From Amycolatopsis antarctica (GTDB lineage Bacteria; Actinomycetota; Actinomycetes; Mycobacteriales; Pseudonocardiaceae): DNA of 64,000 nt. Position 1 is the first letter of the stretch. Every line of letters begins with the position of its first letter. The notes beneath the pieces were generated by a model. The model was not told where the DNA came from and did not search any database. It saw only the letters and a list, made by a program, of their open reading frames with translations. The stretch lies in NCBI RefSeq assembly GCF_002262875.1, contig NZ_NKYE01000005.1:124001-188000 (forward strand), given 5' to 3'. Made by a program: the position numbers and the translations under genes. Shown here piece after piece: positions 53,697 to 64,000 of the stretch.

Positions 53697-56600
53697 TTGA
53701 TTCCCGAAGTGCCGGCCGTCGCGGAGATCACCTCACCGGCCGACGGGTCGGACGTGGCTATTACGGGGCTGTTCGAAGCTCAAGTGGCAACTCGACCGGA
53801 GTCGGTCGCGCTGATCCACGGGGCATCCTCGTGGACCTACCGGGAACTGGATGCACGGGCCAACCAACTCGCACGCCTGCTGGCCGAGTGGGGAGCCGGC
53901 CCCGAGAAGGTCATCGCGGTGATGGTTCCGCGCGGGCCCGACTTCGTGATCGGAGTTCTCGGGATCCTGAAGGCCGGTGCCGCATACTTACCGATTGACC
54001 CGGCGTATCCGGCCGAGCGAGTCTCGTACATCCTCGACGACGCCGCTCCCGAACTCTGCCTCTGTACAGAAGAATCGGCGGTCCTGGTGCCAGACCGGCT
54101 GGCGCGGCTGACCAGTCCAGACACCAGTGGGTATCCGACCGCCGCGCTGACCGACTCGGATCGTCGGTGCCCGCTCTCACCGGAACATCCTGCCTACGTC
54201 ATCTACACCTCCGGATCTACCGGAAGGCCGAAGGGTGTGGTCGTCACCCACACCGGAATTCCGAGTTTCGTGACGATGCGGGAACGCTTCCACCTGAGCG
54301 AGACCAGTCGCGTCCTGCAGTTCGCGTCGATCGGTTTCGACGCTGCGGTATGGGAGATCTTCGGTCCTCTACTGGCGGGCGGCGCATTGGTGACCGCCCC
54401 GCCGGAGGACCTGGTCCCCGGAGCCGCGCTCGCCGATCTACTGCGCCGGCAACAGGTCTCCCATGCCACACTCCCGCCGACCGCGCTGACGGTGATGTCT
54501 CCGTCAGACGTCTCCACCGGAGTGTCCATCTTGGTCGCGGGTGAGGCTTCGTCCGGCGAGTCCGTAGCTCGCTGGTCAGCCGGCCGGCACATGGTGAATG
54601 CCTATGGTCCGACCGAGACCACGGTCTGTGCGACCGTGAGCGAGGCCCTGAGCGGCTCCGGCACGCCTGTCATGGGGGACGCGCTCAGTGGTGTGCGAGT
54701 GCAGGTACTGGACGATGATCTGCGTGCGGTTCCACCGGACTCGGTTGGCGAGCTGTACGTCTCTGGCAACGGTCTGGCCCGCGGATACTGGAACCGGCTG
54801 GGCGTCACGGCGGCGCGCTTCGTCGCCGATCCCGCGGGCCCGGCCGGCAGTAGGATGTACCGCACCGGGGACTTGGTCCGCACCAGGAGCGATGGCGAGA
54901 TCGAGTTCGTCGGCCGGGTGGACGGCCAGGTCAAGATTCGCGGATTCCGTATCGAAACGGGTGAGATCGAGGCTGTCCTTTCCGGATACCCGGGAGTCGC
55001 CCAGGTCGCCGTGGCCGCCAAGGGTGATGGCGCGGAGGGGAAGCGGCTTGTCTGCTACATCTCTCCGGCGACGCTCGCCCGCGAGTCCACCGGGATGCAG
55101 GACTTCCTGTCCACAGTCCTCCCGCAGTACATGGTGCCCGGATTCTTCGTCGGTGTCGACGACTTCGCGTTGACCCCGCACGGAAAGCTGGACAAGGCAG
55201 CTTTGCCGGAGCCGGCCATGGACGGGCCAGGTGATGAGGGGGGCAGTTCCGCTCCGTGGACGGAGACGGAGCGAACGCTCGCGGAGATCTGGTCATCAGT
55301 TCTCGGTGTTGAACGGATCGGGCGCACGGATCGGTTCTTCGCCCTCGGCGGGGACTCCATCCGGGGGATTCGCGCACTCACCCGGGCGATGGACTCGTTC
55401 GGTGTGGAGTTGGCACCTCGAATGTTGTTCGAGGCACAGACCGTAGAGTCGATGGCGGCGATCGTGGATGAGCTCCGCGGTTTCGCGACACGGATGTCGA
55501 TCGCTCCGGCCGATCGGGGGAGTCCGCTTCCGATGTCGTTTGCACAAGAGCGACTGTGGTTCCTTCACCAGTTCGACTCCGGGGGATACGACTACAACGT
55601 CTGCGGTGGACTCCGGCTGACCGGGGACCTGGACCCTCGGGCCATGGAAATCTCGCTCGAACTGCTCGTAACCAGGCACGAGATCCTGCGAACCACTTTC
55701 GACACCGTCGATGGGCGGGGCGTGCAGGTGGTGCGACCGGTGGGAGACTTCGCACTTCCGCAGCGCGACCTCAGCCTTCTTCCCGAACGAGAGCGGGAGG
55801 CCGAGTACCGGAGCGAGGTACGAGCGGAACTGGTGCGCCGGTTCGATCTGCATGAGGGGCCGGTTTTTCGGGCACTCCTACTGCGACTGACGAACGAGGA
55901 ACATGTGCTCGTATTCAGCGCGCACCACATCGTGACCGATGGTTCGTCCATCGGGATCATGATCGACGAGTTGTGCCGCGATTACGCGTCCGTCGTTTGT
56001 GGAGAACACGCAGAATCCGAGCCCGAACCATTGCACTACGCCGACTTCGCGGCCTGGCAACGTTCCACCTGGACGGACGAGACGGTCGACGGTCACCTCG
56101 GCTACTGGAGATCGCAACTGGACGGCATCGGCACGCTGAATCTCGCGGCCGACCATCCCCGGCCTGCCGTGCGTACCGCCGCCGGCGCGGTCCATCACGT
56201 CGAGATCCCGCCGGGCACCGCCGCCGGACTCAGGCGTCTCGGGGATTCGGCCGACGCGACCTTGTTCATGACTCTGACCGCGGCGACCACGCTGCTGCTC
56301 CGCCAGTACTCCGGACAGAACGACATAGCCGTGGGTACGGTCACGGCGGGACGCAACCATGCGGAACTCGAGAAGATGCTCGGGTTCTTCATCAATACCG
56401 TCGTGGTGCGTTCCACGGTGGACGAATCCGAGACGTTCGTGAACTTCCTGCGCGAGGTCCGCGGTACCGTGCTGGAAGCCTTCGCACACCAAGAGGTGCC
56501 GTTCGAGCGGTTGGTCGAACAGGTCCAGCGGGATCGGGACACCAGCAGAACTCCCGTATACCAGGCGATGGTGATGATGCAGGACGCCTGGATCTCGCAC

Positions 56601-59600
56601 GCCGACGCCGGCGGGCTCCGGGTGGAGAACGCGAACCTTCCGACCTACTCGTGTATCACCGATCTCACCTTCGAGTTCGGTGAGCGAGACGGTCGCCTAC
56701 GGGTGTCCATCGGGTATAGCACGGACCTCTTCGAGGCCGAGACGATCACCCGGATGGCCGGGAACCTGGCGACCCTGCTCGACGGGATCGCCGCCGATGA
56801 AGGCGCCGTGATGCCGATACGGGAGCTGCCGAATCTCAGCGACGAGGAGCGCCGCCTCGTCGTGTCGGATTGGAACGGCCCGGAGCGGTCTTACCCGGCC
56901 GGCGAGGGGTTGCACGAACTGTTCGCCGGAGTGGCCGCCGAGTTTCCGGACTCACCCGCTCTGCGGTACGAACTCGGCTGGATGACGTATGCGGAACTGG
57001 ACGGGCGGGCGAACCAGGTCGCGCACGAACTGCTCGCCCGCGACGTCGCGCCCGGGGAGGTCGTCGGTCTGCGTGCGGCGCGAGGACCGGAACTCGTGGT
57101 GGGGCTGCTCGGAATCCTCAAGGCGGGCGCCGCTTACCTGCCGCTGGAGCCCGGCCTGCCGGCGGAGCGCGCTCGGTACTTCCTGGCCGAGACCGGGGCG
57201 AGGCAGGTGGTCGCGACGGACAAGCTGGACGTCCCCTCGGCACAGGTCGGCGTGGTGGAGGTGGAGTCCGACGAGGTCGGGTCGCGGCCGCGGTCGCGAC
57301 CCGAGGTGCACGCGGGCGGTTCCCAGTTGGCGTGCGTCCTGTACACCTCCGGCTCGACCGGCCGACCCAAGGGCGTGCTGTGCACCCACCGATCCGTGGC
57401 ACGCGCGCTGTGTGGCACGGACTTTCTCGACCTCGGTCCCGGTCAGGTGGTTCTGCAGTGCATGCCGTTGTCGTGGGACGGCTTGCCGCTGGAACTGTGG
57501 TCGGCCCTGCTGCACGGTGGGTGCGCGGTGCTCTACCAGGACGAGACGGTGGACGCGGAGAAGATCAGCGAGCTGGTGACCAGCCTCGGTATCAACACGC
57601 TCTGCCTTCCGGCCGGTCTGTTCAACGTACTGGCCGAGGCGTATCCGCAGGTTCTCGGTGCAACCGGCCAGGTGATCATCGGCGGTGACGTCGCGGCGAT
57701 TGCACTGCTCCGGACGACGCTGGAGCGATACCCCGGCCTCCGGCTGGTCAACGGCTACGGCCCGGTGGAGAGCATGATCGTGGCGACCACCCACGAGATT
57801 GTGCCGGCCGATGTCGCGCAGGCGCGCACACTCGTACCGATCGGCCGCCCGATCCCGAACACCACGGCGTACGTGCTCGGTGACGATCTGCGGCCGATGC
57901 CTGCCGGGGTGGTCGGGGAGTTGTACGTCGGAGGTGATGGTCTCGCGCATGGGTACCTGAACCGGCCGGACCTGACCGCGGAACGTTTCGTCGCGGACCC
58001 GTGTGGCCGTGCCGGCGCGAGACTGTATCGCACCGGTGACCTGGCTCGATGGAACGTCGCCGGTAATCTGGAGTTCTTCGGCAGGGTGGATCGCCAGGTG
58101 AAGCTGCGCGGTCACCGGATCGAACCGGAGGAAGTGGCGGCGGCGCTCACCGAATGCCCCGGGGTCCGCCGTGCGGTGGTGACCGTGCGCGAGGACGTAC
58201 CAGGTGCCAAGCGGCTGGTCGGCTATCTCGTGCTCGAGAAGTCGGCGCTGACCGGCACGGCCGGGCTCCGCCGACTTCTCGCCGACCGGCTGCCGGACTA
58301 CCTGATCCCCGCGTCCTATGTGGTCCTGGACGCGATCCCGCTCACCCGGAACGGAAAGGTGGATTTCGGCGCCCTGCCGATTCCGGGCCCGGACGAGGAC
58401 ACTGACGGCGGGTACGTCGCGCCACTCGACGACGTCGAGCAGACGCTTTCGGACATCTGGTCCGAGGTTCTCGGCGTGGAGCATGTCGGCACCCGGGACA
58501 ACTTCTTTGATCTCGGTGGCGATTCCATCCTGAGTCTCCGGGTGGTCGCCGCGGCCAGGCAGCGGGGCATCGCGGTCACCTCGAAGGACCTGTTCGTTCG
58601 GCAGACGGTGGGTGACCTGGCCGGAACGGTCCGCGCCGTCGAGCTGTTCGTACCGGGCGAGGCCGACGGTCCTGCCGAACTGCTCCCGGTGCAGGAGTGG
58701 TTCCTGGGCAACCACCCGGTTCATCCCGAACGCTTCAGTCAGTGGGCGCGGATCGACCTGCTCGATGCAATCGACGTGGATGCACTGCGCGCCGCACTTC
58801 GATCGCTTGTACGGTCGCACGAGTCGCTTCGCCTGCGGCTGTGCCGTCAAGACGGGGTGGACGATCCGAGCCAGGATGTGCTTGAGCACGACTTCGATCC
58901 GCTCGTCGTGGTCGCGCCCGGGGAAGAGCACGATCCCTGGGGAGGCTTCGATCTGGCGGCCGGAAAGCTGTTCAGGGCCGTTCTGCGGGAGCCGGGCGAA
59001 TTGCTTCTCGTCGCTCACCACCTCGTGGTGGATGCCGTCTCCTGGCGCATTCTTCTCGAAGACCTGGGGAATGCCTACACCACCGCGGTGGCGGGTGCGG
59101 AGCTTGTCGAACGGCCGCCCGGAACGACCTACCGGGCGTGGGCGCGACGATTGGCCAGCGACGCCGACGAGGGTGTCTTCGACGACGAGATCGGCTACTG
59201 GCGTGGCACCGGTTCGCGCACCCCGGTTCCGGTCGACTTCCCTGCCAGGCAGGAGGAGAACACGGTCGCGTCAGCCAGAACGGTGTCCGTGCGACTCGGC
59301 AGGGAGCAAACGGATGCCCTGCTCCGTTCGGTTCCCGCCACCTACCGGACGCAGATCAATGACGTCCTGCTGACCGCCTTCGGCCGGGTGCTGGCCGAGT
59401 GGACCGGCAACCGGCGGGTGGGGCTTGACCTGGAGGGGCACGGACGTGAGGAGCACGCCGAGGGGCTGGACGTGTCAAGTTCGGTTGGCTGGTTCACCAC
59501 TGTATTCCCGGTAGACCTCGTCATCGACGAGCCGGAGATCGGCGACCTGCTCAGATCCGTGAAGGAGCAACTGCGTGGAGTTCCCCGCCGGGGGTTGGGC

Positions 59601-62600
59601 TACGGCGTGCTGCGCCGCGCCCGGCGGGTCGAGGAACGCCGCTCGGAGATCAGCTTCAACTACCTCGGGCAGTGGGGTGAGTCCGCACTCGGTGGTGATC
59701 TCTTCGACAGCGCGAGTCTTCGTCTGGGACTCGACCAACATCCCGGTCACGCGCGACTGCATGTGCTTGACTTGACCGCGTCGGTCCACGGTGGCGAGCT
59801 CGAACTTGCCGTGACCTACTCCGACCGTCTGCACCGGGAGCAGACCGTCCGGCGGCTCGCGGAGGCCACCCTGTCGGAACTGCGCCGGATCGTCAGGCAT
59901 TGCGCCGACCCCGGGGCCGGTGGGTGCTCGCCATCCGACTTCCCGCTCGCGGGCCTGGATCAGCCGGCACTCGATCGCCTTCTCGGAAACGCCAAGGACA
60001 TCCAGGACGTCTACCCGCTTACCCCGATGCAGAGCGGAATGCTGTTCCATACTCTGGCGGAGCCGGACACCGGCGTGTACAGCACGCAGGTCACTTTCGT
60101 AGTGGAAGGTGTGACGGACCTGGACCTGTTCGCCGAGGCGTGGCGGCGCACAGTGGCCAGACTGGAGATCCTCCGCAGCAGCGTGGTCTGGGAAGGCGTA
60201 CCCGAGCCGATGCAGGTCGTGCACCGGGACCCGCGTCTCCCGATTCGACGGCTCGACTGGTCCGGACTTTCCTTCGCGCAACGAGAATCGGAGCTGACGG
60301 AGTACTTGGTGGAGGACAGGGCCGAGTCCATCGATCTGACGGAGGCGCCCTTGTTGCGCATCGCTTTGATCCGGTTGTCCGGTGAGGAGGTCCGTGTCGT
60401 GCAGACCGCGCACCACATTCTGCTCGACGGATGGAGCACCCAGCAGATGATGGCGGAGCTGTTCGCGCATTACGGCGAGCTGGCTGATGGGCAGCCCGCC
60501 GTGCATCCGTCCCGGCGTCCCTATCGCGACTACCTGGAATGGCTCGCCGAACAGGACGAGAACGCGGCGCGTGAACACTGGAGCGCGGCGCTCGCCGGGC
60601 TGGCCGAACGTACGAGGCTGCCGTTCGACACACACCCGATCCGAGAGCACCGCACCCGGTCCGTGGAACACGTCAGAAGCAGCTTGTCGGCGGATACCTC
60701 GGCCCTGGTCAAGGAGTTCGCACGCAAGAATCGGCTGACCGTCAACACCGTGGTCCAGGGCGCATGGGCGCTGCTGCTCTCCAGACATGCCGGGCAACGT
60801 GACGTTTGTTTCGGGGCCACCCAGTCCGGACGGCAGGCCGATCTGGATGGTGTCGACTCGATCGTGGGTCTCTTCATCAACACTGTCCCGGTGCGGGTCC
60901 AGGTCGATTCTCAGCAGACCCCGGCGAACTGGCTGACCCAGTTGCAGCGGACACAGGTGGAGTCCCGGGCTTTCGAGCACACCTCACTGTCCTTGGTGCA
61001 GTCGTGCAGCGAGATCGAGCAGGGCGGTCTGTTCGACAGCATCGTGGTGTTCGAGAACTACCCGGTGGATCGTGACGCCGCGGCTAGACACGGACTCCAC
61101 TTGCGGGAAGTGAACTCGCACGAGTCCACCAACTACCCACTCAATCTCATCTCTTACCTCGATGAAGAGTTGTCGTTTCTGCTGACCTACGACTCGGACC
61201 TCTTCGAACCGGGAACGGTCGAGCGAATGGTCGATCACCTTATCCGCCTGCTGGAAGGGATCGCGGAGGACAACGCCCGCTCGGTGGCGCAGTTGCCGAT
61301 GCTCACGAAGCGGGAAGTGCGCGCGGTAACCGAGGACTGGGTCGACACCAAGGTGGCGTATCCGGCCGAGCGCGGTGTCCACGAACTCTTCTCGCAGCAA
61401 GCAGGACGGACGCCGGACGCCACCGCCCTGGTGATCGAGGATCACACCTTGAGTTACCGGGAACTGGAACTGAGGTCGAACCGGCTGGCACATCAGTTGA
61501 TCGACGCCGGGATCGATCGGGACGACCTCGTCGGCCTGCTGCTGCCGCGCGGAATCGACATGGTGATCGGCATGCTGGCCATCATGAAGGCCGGTGGCGC
61601 CTATATCGCCATCGACCCCGCGTTCCCGGACGAGCGAATTCGCGCGATACTCGGTGATACTGCGGCCCCGGTGGTTGTCACCAACGAACAGCTTCGGGCC
61701 AAGGCGGGGTGTATGGGCGCACGGGTGACGTGTGTCGATACCCATGCCGCCGCTATCGCGGCCCGGCCATCCGAGCCACCGTGCAGACCGACTTCGCCGG
61801 ACCAACTGGCGTGCGTGATGTTCACCTCCGGATCGACGGGTGCGCCGAAGGGTGTGCAGCATCCGCATCGATCGACCGTCCGGACCTTCTTCGGGCCGGA
61901 CTTCCTGGAGTTCGGACCGGACGAGGTGTTCCTGCAGTACTCGCCGGTTTCCTGGGACGCGATATCGCTCGAACTGTGGGGTGCACTGCTGCACGGTGCA
62001 ACCTCGGTTCTGGTGCCCTCGCAAGCGCCTGGGCTCGACGCGGTGGTGTCGCTGATCAAACGACACCGGGTTACCGCGTTGTGGTTGTCGGCGGGCCTGT
62101 TCAACGTCCTCGTCGACGACTTCCCGGAGGTGTTCGCTGTGGTCCGGCAGGTGGCGACCGGGGGTGAGGCCGCGTCTCCCGGGCACATCAGAAAGGCGCG
62201 GGCGCGATTCCCGAAGCTCAGATTGGCGCACTGTTGCGGGCCCGTGGAGAGCATGGTGTTCGCGGCTTCGTATCTCGTACCCGCCGAGGGGTCGTCCGGA
62301 GCGTTGATTCCGGTGGGAAGACCGCTGGCCAACACCCGGTTCTACGTTCTGGATGCCGATCTGCGGATTACGCCGCCCGGCGTCGCAGGCGAGTGGTACA
62401 TCGCAGGCGATGGGCTGGCCCGGAACTACCTCGGCCGCCCGGACCTCACCTCGGAGCGATTCGTCGCGAACCCGTTCGGGCCGCCGGGATCGCGCCTCTA
62501 CCGGACCGGCGATCTCGTTCGATGGCGTACCGACGGTCTGCTCGAGATGCTGGGCAGAGCCGACGAGCAGATGAAGATCCGCGGATTCCGGATAGAGCCC

Positions 62601-63152
62601 GGAGAGATCGAATCCGTACTGGTCCGGTACTCGGCGGTGGCGCAGGCTGCGGTCACTGTTCGTGAGGATCAGCCGGGTACCAAACGATTGGTCGCCTATG
62701 TCGTCCTGCGGGACGAGGCCGGGTTCGTCGTGAGCGAGGCAAAGGACTTCCTCGGTGAGCTACTCCCCGGGCACCTCGTGCCAGCCGTCTTCGTCGTGCT
62801 GGAAAGCCTGCCTCTGACCACCAATGGCAAGGTGGACCGACGATCATTGCCCGTACCCGAAGGGCGGCTGGAGACGGAAGTCGAGTACATGGCCCCGCGC
62901 ACGGAGACAGAGTCGGCGCTGACTCGGCTGTGGGAACGATTGCTGGGAGTCAGCGAAGTGGGCGTCGAAGACAATTTCTTCCGTCTTGGAGGAGACTCGA
63001 TCAGCGCGGTTAAAGCAATATCCCGAATTCGAGATGAGTTTGATGTTGAACTGTCGCCGCGGGTGTTGTTCGATTCGCCCACTGTCGCCGCATTGGGAAG
63101 GGTTGTCGAAGACGAAATTTTGGCACAGATCGAGAAGTCTCTCGTCGAATGA
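53697..63152 (+). CDS. Nonribosomal peptide synthetase, A-T-C-A-T-E-C-A-T
   Basis: 3151 residues, three modules. Module 1: A (about 20-510; [11 protein letters not shown] near 168) and T (GGDSIRG near 550), no C domain, so it starts the chain. Module 2: C (612-1040, HHIVTDG near 743), A ([11 protein letters not shown] near 1215), T (GGDSILS near 1607), E ([10 protein letters not shown] near 1774, [10 protein letters not shown]), so residue 2 should be D. Module 3: C ([12 protein letters not shown] near 2106, HHILLDG), A ([11 protein letters not shown] near 2708), T (GGDSISA near 3098), then stop. Aligned by eye to GrsA, the pocket codes are A1 DAWTLAAVC (Phe-like), A2 DGLCIGGIV and A3 DALWAGCVF (the last somewhat Val-like); A2 and A3 are uncertain. 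No thioesterase. TTG start with GGAGG nine bases upstream. Confidence 0.92.
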   Translation: MIPEVPAVAEITSPADGSDVAITGLFEAQVATRPESVALIHGASSWTYRELDARANQLARLLAEWGAGPEKVIAVMVPRGPDFVIGVLGILKAGAAYLPIDPAYPAERVSYILDDAAPELCLCTEESAVLVPDRLARLTSPDTSGYPTAALTDSDRRCPLSPEHPAYVIYTSGSTGRPKGVVVTHTGIPSFVTMRERFHLSETSRVLQFASIGFDAAVWEIFGPLLAGGALVTAPPEDLVPGAALADLLRRQQVSHATLPPTALTVMSPSDVSTGVSILVAGEASSGESVARWSAGRHMVNAYGPTETTVCATVSEALSGSGTPVMGDALSGVRVQVLDDDLRAVPPDSVGELYVSGNGLARGYWNRLGVTAARFVADPAGPAGSRMYRTGDLVRTRSDGEIEFVGRVDGQVKIRGFRIETGEIEAVLSGYPGVAQVAVAAKGDGAEGKRLVCYISPATLARESTGMQDFLSTVLPQYMVPGFFVGVDDFALTPHGKLDKAALPEPAMDGPGDEGGSSAPWTETERTLAEIWSSVLGVERIGRTDRFFALGGDSIRGIRALTRAMDSFGVELAPRMLFEAQTVESMAAIVDELRGFATRMSIAPADRGSPLPMSFAQERLWFLHQFDSGGYDYNVCGGLRLTGDLDPRAMEISLELLVTRHEILRTTFDTVDGRGVQVVRPVGDFALPQRDLSLLPEREREAEYRSEVRAELVRRFDLHEGPVFRALLLRLTNEEHVLVFSAHHIVTDGSSIGIMIDELCRDYASVVCGEHAESEPEPLHYADFAAWQRSTWTDETVDGHLGYWRSQLDGIGTLNLAADHPRPAVRTAAGAVHHVEIPPGTAAGLRRLGDSADATLFMTLTAATTLLLRQYSGQNDIAVGTVTAGRNHAELEKMLGFFINTVVVRSTVDESETFVNFLREVRGTVLEAFAHQEVPFERLVEQVQRDRDTSRTPVYQAMVMMQDAWISHADAGGLRVENANLPTYSCITDLTFEFGERDGRLRVSIGYSTDLFEAETITRMAGNLATLLDGIAADEGAVMPIRELPNLSDEERRLVVSDWNGPERSYPAGEGLHELFAGVAAEFPDSPALRYELGWMTYAELDGRANQVAHELLARDVAPGEVVGLRAARGPELVVGLLGILKAGAAYLPLEPGLPAERARYFLAETGARQVVATDKLDVPSAQVGVVEVESDEVGSRPRSRPEVHAGGSQLACVLYTSGSTGRPKGVLCTHRSVARALCGTDFLDLGPGQVVLQCMPLSWDGLPLELWSALLHGGCAVLYQDETVDAEKISELVTSLGINTLCLPAGLFNVLAEAYPQVLGATGQVIIGGDVAAIALLRTTLERYPGLRLVNGYGPVESMIVATTHEIVPADVAQARTLVPIGRPIPNTTAYVLGDDLRPMPAGVVGELYVGGDGLAHGYLNRPDLTAERFVADPCGRAGARLYRTGDLARWNVAGNLEFFGRVDRQVKLRGHRIEPEEVAAALTECPGVRRAVVTVREDVPGAKRLVGYLVLEKSALTGTAGLRRLLADRLPDYLIPASYVVLDAIPLTRNGKVDFGALPIPGPDEDTDGGYVAPLDDVEQTLSDIWSEVLGVEHVGTRDNFFDLGGDSILSLRVVAAARQRGIAVTSKDLFVRQTVGDLAGTVRAVELFVPGEADGPAELLPVQEWFLGNHPVHPERFSQWARIDLLDAIDVDALRAALRSLVRSHESLRLRLCRQDGVDDPSQDVLEHDFDPLVVVAPGEEHDPWGGFDLAAGKLFRAVLREPGELLLVAHHLVVDAVSWRILLEDLGNAYTTAVAGAELVERPPGTTYRAWARRLASDADEGVFDDEIGYWRGTGSRTPVPVDFPARQEENTVASARTVSVRLGREQTDALLRSVPATYRTQINDVLLTAFGRVLAEWTGNRRVGLDLEGHGREEHAEGLDVSSSVGWFTTVFPVDLVIDEPEIGDLLRSVKEQLRGVPRRGLGYGVLRRARRVEERRSEISFNYLGQWGESALGGDLFDSASLRLGLDQHPGHARLHVLDLTASVHGGELELAVTYSDRLHREQTVRRLAEATLSELRRIVRHCADPGAGGCSPSDFPLAGLDQPALDRLLGNAKDIQDVYPLTPMQSGMLFHTLAEPDTGVYSTQVTFVVEGVTDLDLFAEAWRRTVARLEILRSSVVWEGVPEPMQVVHRDPRLPIRRLDWSGLSFAQRESELTEYLVEDRAESIDLTEAPLLRIALIRLSGEEVRVVQTAHHILLDGWSTQQMMAELFAHYGELADGQPAVHPSRRPYRDYLEWLAEQDENAAREHWSAALAGLAERTRLPFDTHPIREHRTRSVEHVRSSLSADTSALVKEFARKNRLTVNTVVQGAWALLLSRHAGQRDVCFGATQSGRQADLDGVDSIVGLFINTVPVRVQVDSQQTPANWLTQLQRTQVESRAFEHTSLSLVQSCSEIEQGGLFDSIVVFENYPVDRDAAARHGLHLREVNSHESTNYPLNLISYLDEELSFLLTYDSDLFEPGTVERMVDHLIRLLEGIAEDNARSVAQLPMLTKREVRAVTEDWVDTKVAYPAERGVHELFSQQAGRTPDATALVIEDHTLSYRELELRSNRLAHQLIDAGIDRDDLVGLLLPRGIDMVIGMLAIMKAGGAYIAIDPAFPDERIRAILGDTAAPVVVTNEQLRAKAGCMGARVTCVDTHAAAIAARPSEPPCRPTSPDQLACVMFTSGSTGAPKGVQHPHRSTVRTFFGPDFLEFGPDEVFLQYSPVSWDAISLELWGALLHGATSVLVPSQAPGLDAVVSLIKRHRVTALWLSAGLFNVLVDDFPEVFAVVRQVATGGEAASPGHIRKARARFPKLRLAHCCGPVESMVFAASYLVPAEGSSGALIPVGRPLANTRFYVLDADLRITPPGVAGEWYIAGDGLARNYLGRPDLTSERFVANPFGPPGSRLYRTGDLVRWRTDGLLEMLGRADEQMKIRGFRIEPGEIESVLVRYSAVAQAAVTVREDQPGTKRLVAYVVLRDEAGFVVSEAKDFLGELLPGHLVPAVFVVLESLPLTTNGKVDRRSLPVPEGRLETEVEYMAPRTETESALTRLWERLLGVSEVGVEDNFFRLGGDSISAVKAISRIRDEFDVELSPRVLFDSPTVAALGRVVEDEILAQIEKSLVE

Positions 63153-63459
63153 ATGCCTGGCTCAGTCGATAGTTTAAGGTTGTCAAGCGACGAGAAATAA
63201 CACAGCTATTTTCAGTCGATTACTGTGGCCGTGGGACGATTTCATATCGTGCGTTTGCCGGAGTCGTGCCATTGACCGCTATCCCTGCCGACGGGACGAT
63301 TCCGTATCTACGCTCCGTGATCGAGAGTGGCGACTTTTGCGTCTCCCTGAAAAGCGTTGCGGGTGACGGGCGCCAGGGCAAGACTCGGAATATGTAAGTG
63401 GTGTCAGCGAAGCCTGCGAAGCCGCGTGGCCGTTTCTGGTCGACCTCGAAAGGAATGGC
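63153..63459. other. Gap between the two NRPS genes with direct repeats
   Basis: 307 AT-richer bases without a supported gene, an unusual interruption in an NRPS operon. It may carry a promoter for the second NRPS. A minus-strand frame at 63220-63510 is open but its sequence only mirrors the repeats. Confidence 0.5.
63233..63308. repeat. Two 16-bp direct repeats, 60 bp apart
   Basis: GGGACGATTTCATATC (63233-63248) and GGGACGATTCCGTATC (63293-63308) differ at two positions and are exactly 60 bp apart. The spacing is near six helical turns, so a regulator could bind both on one face of DNA. Confidence 0.6.
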
Positions 63460-64000
63460 GTGAACGACCCGATGTCGCAAGAGGATCGCATCGCGGCGCT
63501 TCCCGAACATGCACGGAAGCTGCTCAGAAGCCGCCTCGCCGGAGGCGGTGGCAGGACCGTTCAGGCCGAGCTGATTCCGCGGTCCGCGAGCGATGGGCCT
63601 CTTCCGATGTCATCGGGCCAGCGAGGGCTCTGGTTTCTCAACGAGTTCGATCAGGGCGGGGCCGAGTACAATGTCGCAGTCGGACTCCGGCTCTCCGGCG
63701 CGCTCGATCGGCATTCGCTGCTGACCGCGTTGTCCCACCTGATCCGGCGCCATGAGTCCCTGCGGACCACGTTCGGATCCGTTGACGGCCGGGGCGTAAT
63801 GCTCGTTGGGGACTCGGCCGGCCCGGAGCTGAACGAGATCGATCTGACCGCCATGCCGCGAAGCGGTCAACAGGCCGAGCTGAGTCGTCTGCTCACCGAG
63901 GAGGCCGGCCAATCGTTCGACCTGTCGCGGGGGCCGCTGTTCCGCGCCACTCTCATCGGGCTGGAACCGACTCGGCACGTTCTGGTGCTCAGCATGCATC
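63460..64000 (+). CDS. Second nonribosomal peptide synthetase, N-terminal part
   Basis: An open frame from GTG 63460 to the window end (180 codons) beginning MNDPMSQEDRIAALPEHARK. After a short linker it enters a condensation domain: LPMSSGQRGLWFLNEFDQGG is motif C1, then HESLRTTFGSVDGRG, and the sequence is cut within the HHxxxDG active site (LVLSMH). AAGGAA lies 5-6 bases before the GTG. It would accept the tripeptide from the first NRPS. The domain type looks LCL, consistent with the upstream module lacking an E domain. Confidence 0.85.
   Translation, partial: MNDPMSQEDRIAALPEHARKLLRSRLAGGGGRTVQAELIPRSASDGPLPMSSGQRGLWFLNEFDQGGAEYNVAVGLRLSGALDRHSLLTALSHLIRRHESLRTTFGSVDGRGVMLVGDSAGPELNEIDLTAMPRSGQQAELSRLLTEEAGQSFDLSRGPLFRATLIGLEPTRHVLVLSMH

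Noticed and set aside
56952..59021. A 689-residue minus-strand frame inside the NRPS gene
   Set aside because: Antisense shadow of intact adenylation and epimerisation domains.
63220..63510. A 96-residue minus-strand frame between the NRPS genes
   Set aside because: Its similar internal peptides simply reflect the two DNA repeats, and it overlaps the start of the second NRPS.

Overview
The window is high-GC actinobacterial DNA. Its gene content points to a mycolata or Pseudonocardiaceae-like organism: an arabinogalactan/galactan export cassette (glfT1, wzt, wzm), the proteasome activator Bpa with a C-terminal GQYL, EspG/PPE-type ESX accessory genes, a SigF/anti-SigF pair, Ku/ligase end joining and a mycobacterial-type class III cyclase. 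The family assignment is inferred from gene content and synteny; no rRNA is present.

Layout. 0-4.2 kb: an ESX-associated cluster (EspG-like, small helical protein, a degraded gene, DUF3558 lipoprotein, PPE-like protein). 4.2-12.1 kb: a block resembling M. tuberculosis Rv3777-Rv3783 (glfT1-wzt-wzm, bpa, class V aminotransferase-like protein, quinone oxidoreductase), with a TylF-type methyltransferase and a pyruvyltransferase-like gene inserted. 12.5-20.5 kb: secreted M28 peptidase, MarR regulator, tRNA-Ser(UGA), GH3 lipoprotein, an orphan Imm70 immunity gene, an AlkZ-like protein and a FabH-like ketosynthase. 20.5-25.5 kb: adenylyl cyclase, Ku, DNA ligase, SigF and its anti-sigma factor with a recognisable SigF promoter. 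25.6-35 kb: TauE permease, GlmS, aromatic aminotransferase, a dienelactone-hydrolase gene broken by an amber codon, a second ESX accessory operon (WXG-like, PPE-like, EspG-like) and acetoacetyl-CoA synthetase. 35.0-35.3 kb: tRNA-Ser(GCU) and tRNA-Arg(ACG) with a textbook terminator. 35.4-37.4 kb: a VanZ-RDD membrane protein and an MmpS-like lipoprotein.

From about 37.5 kb the character changes to accessory DNA with less strict GC3 codon use. First comes a signalling/export module: response regulator, histidine kinase, MacB/Bce-like ABC ATPase, FtsX-type permease and a second, paralogous kinase without a regulator. From 45.3 kb to the end lies the front part of a nonribosomal peptide cluster. 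It has a cytoplasmic beta-lactamase/PBP-fold serine hydrolase, an ArsR-like regulator, a complete leucine-type alpha-keto-acid elongation set (LeuA-, LeuC-, LeuD- and LeuB-like), a strongly diverged MbtH-like protein, a class I aminotransferase, a 3151-residue NRPS (A-T-C-A-T-E-C-A-T) and the start of a second NRPS cut by the window end.

How it may work (inference): the LeuABCD-like enzymes lengthen an alpha-keto acid by one carbon, the aminotransferase makes the homologated amino acid, and the NRPS loads it. The first adenylation pocket reads Phe-like, so homophenylalanine is an attractive candidate starter, with a D-residue second. The hydrolase is a candidate stand-alone PBP-type cyclase, and the two-kinase/ABC module could be sensing and self-resistance. 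This cluster is the most likely undescribed system in the window.
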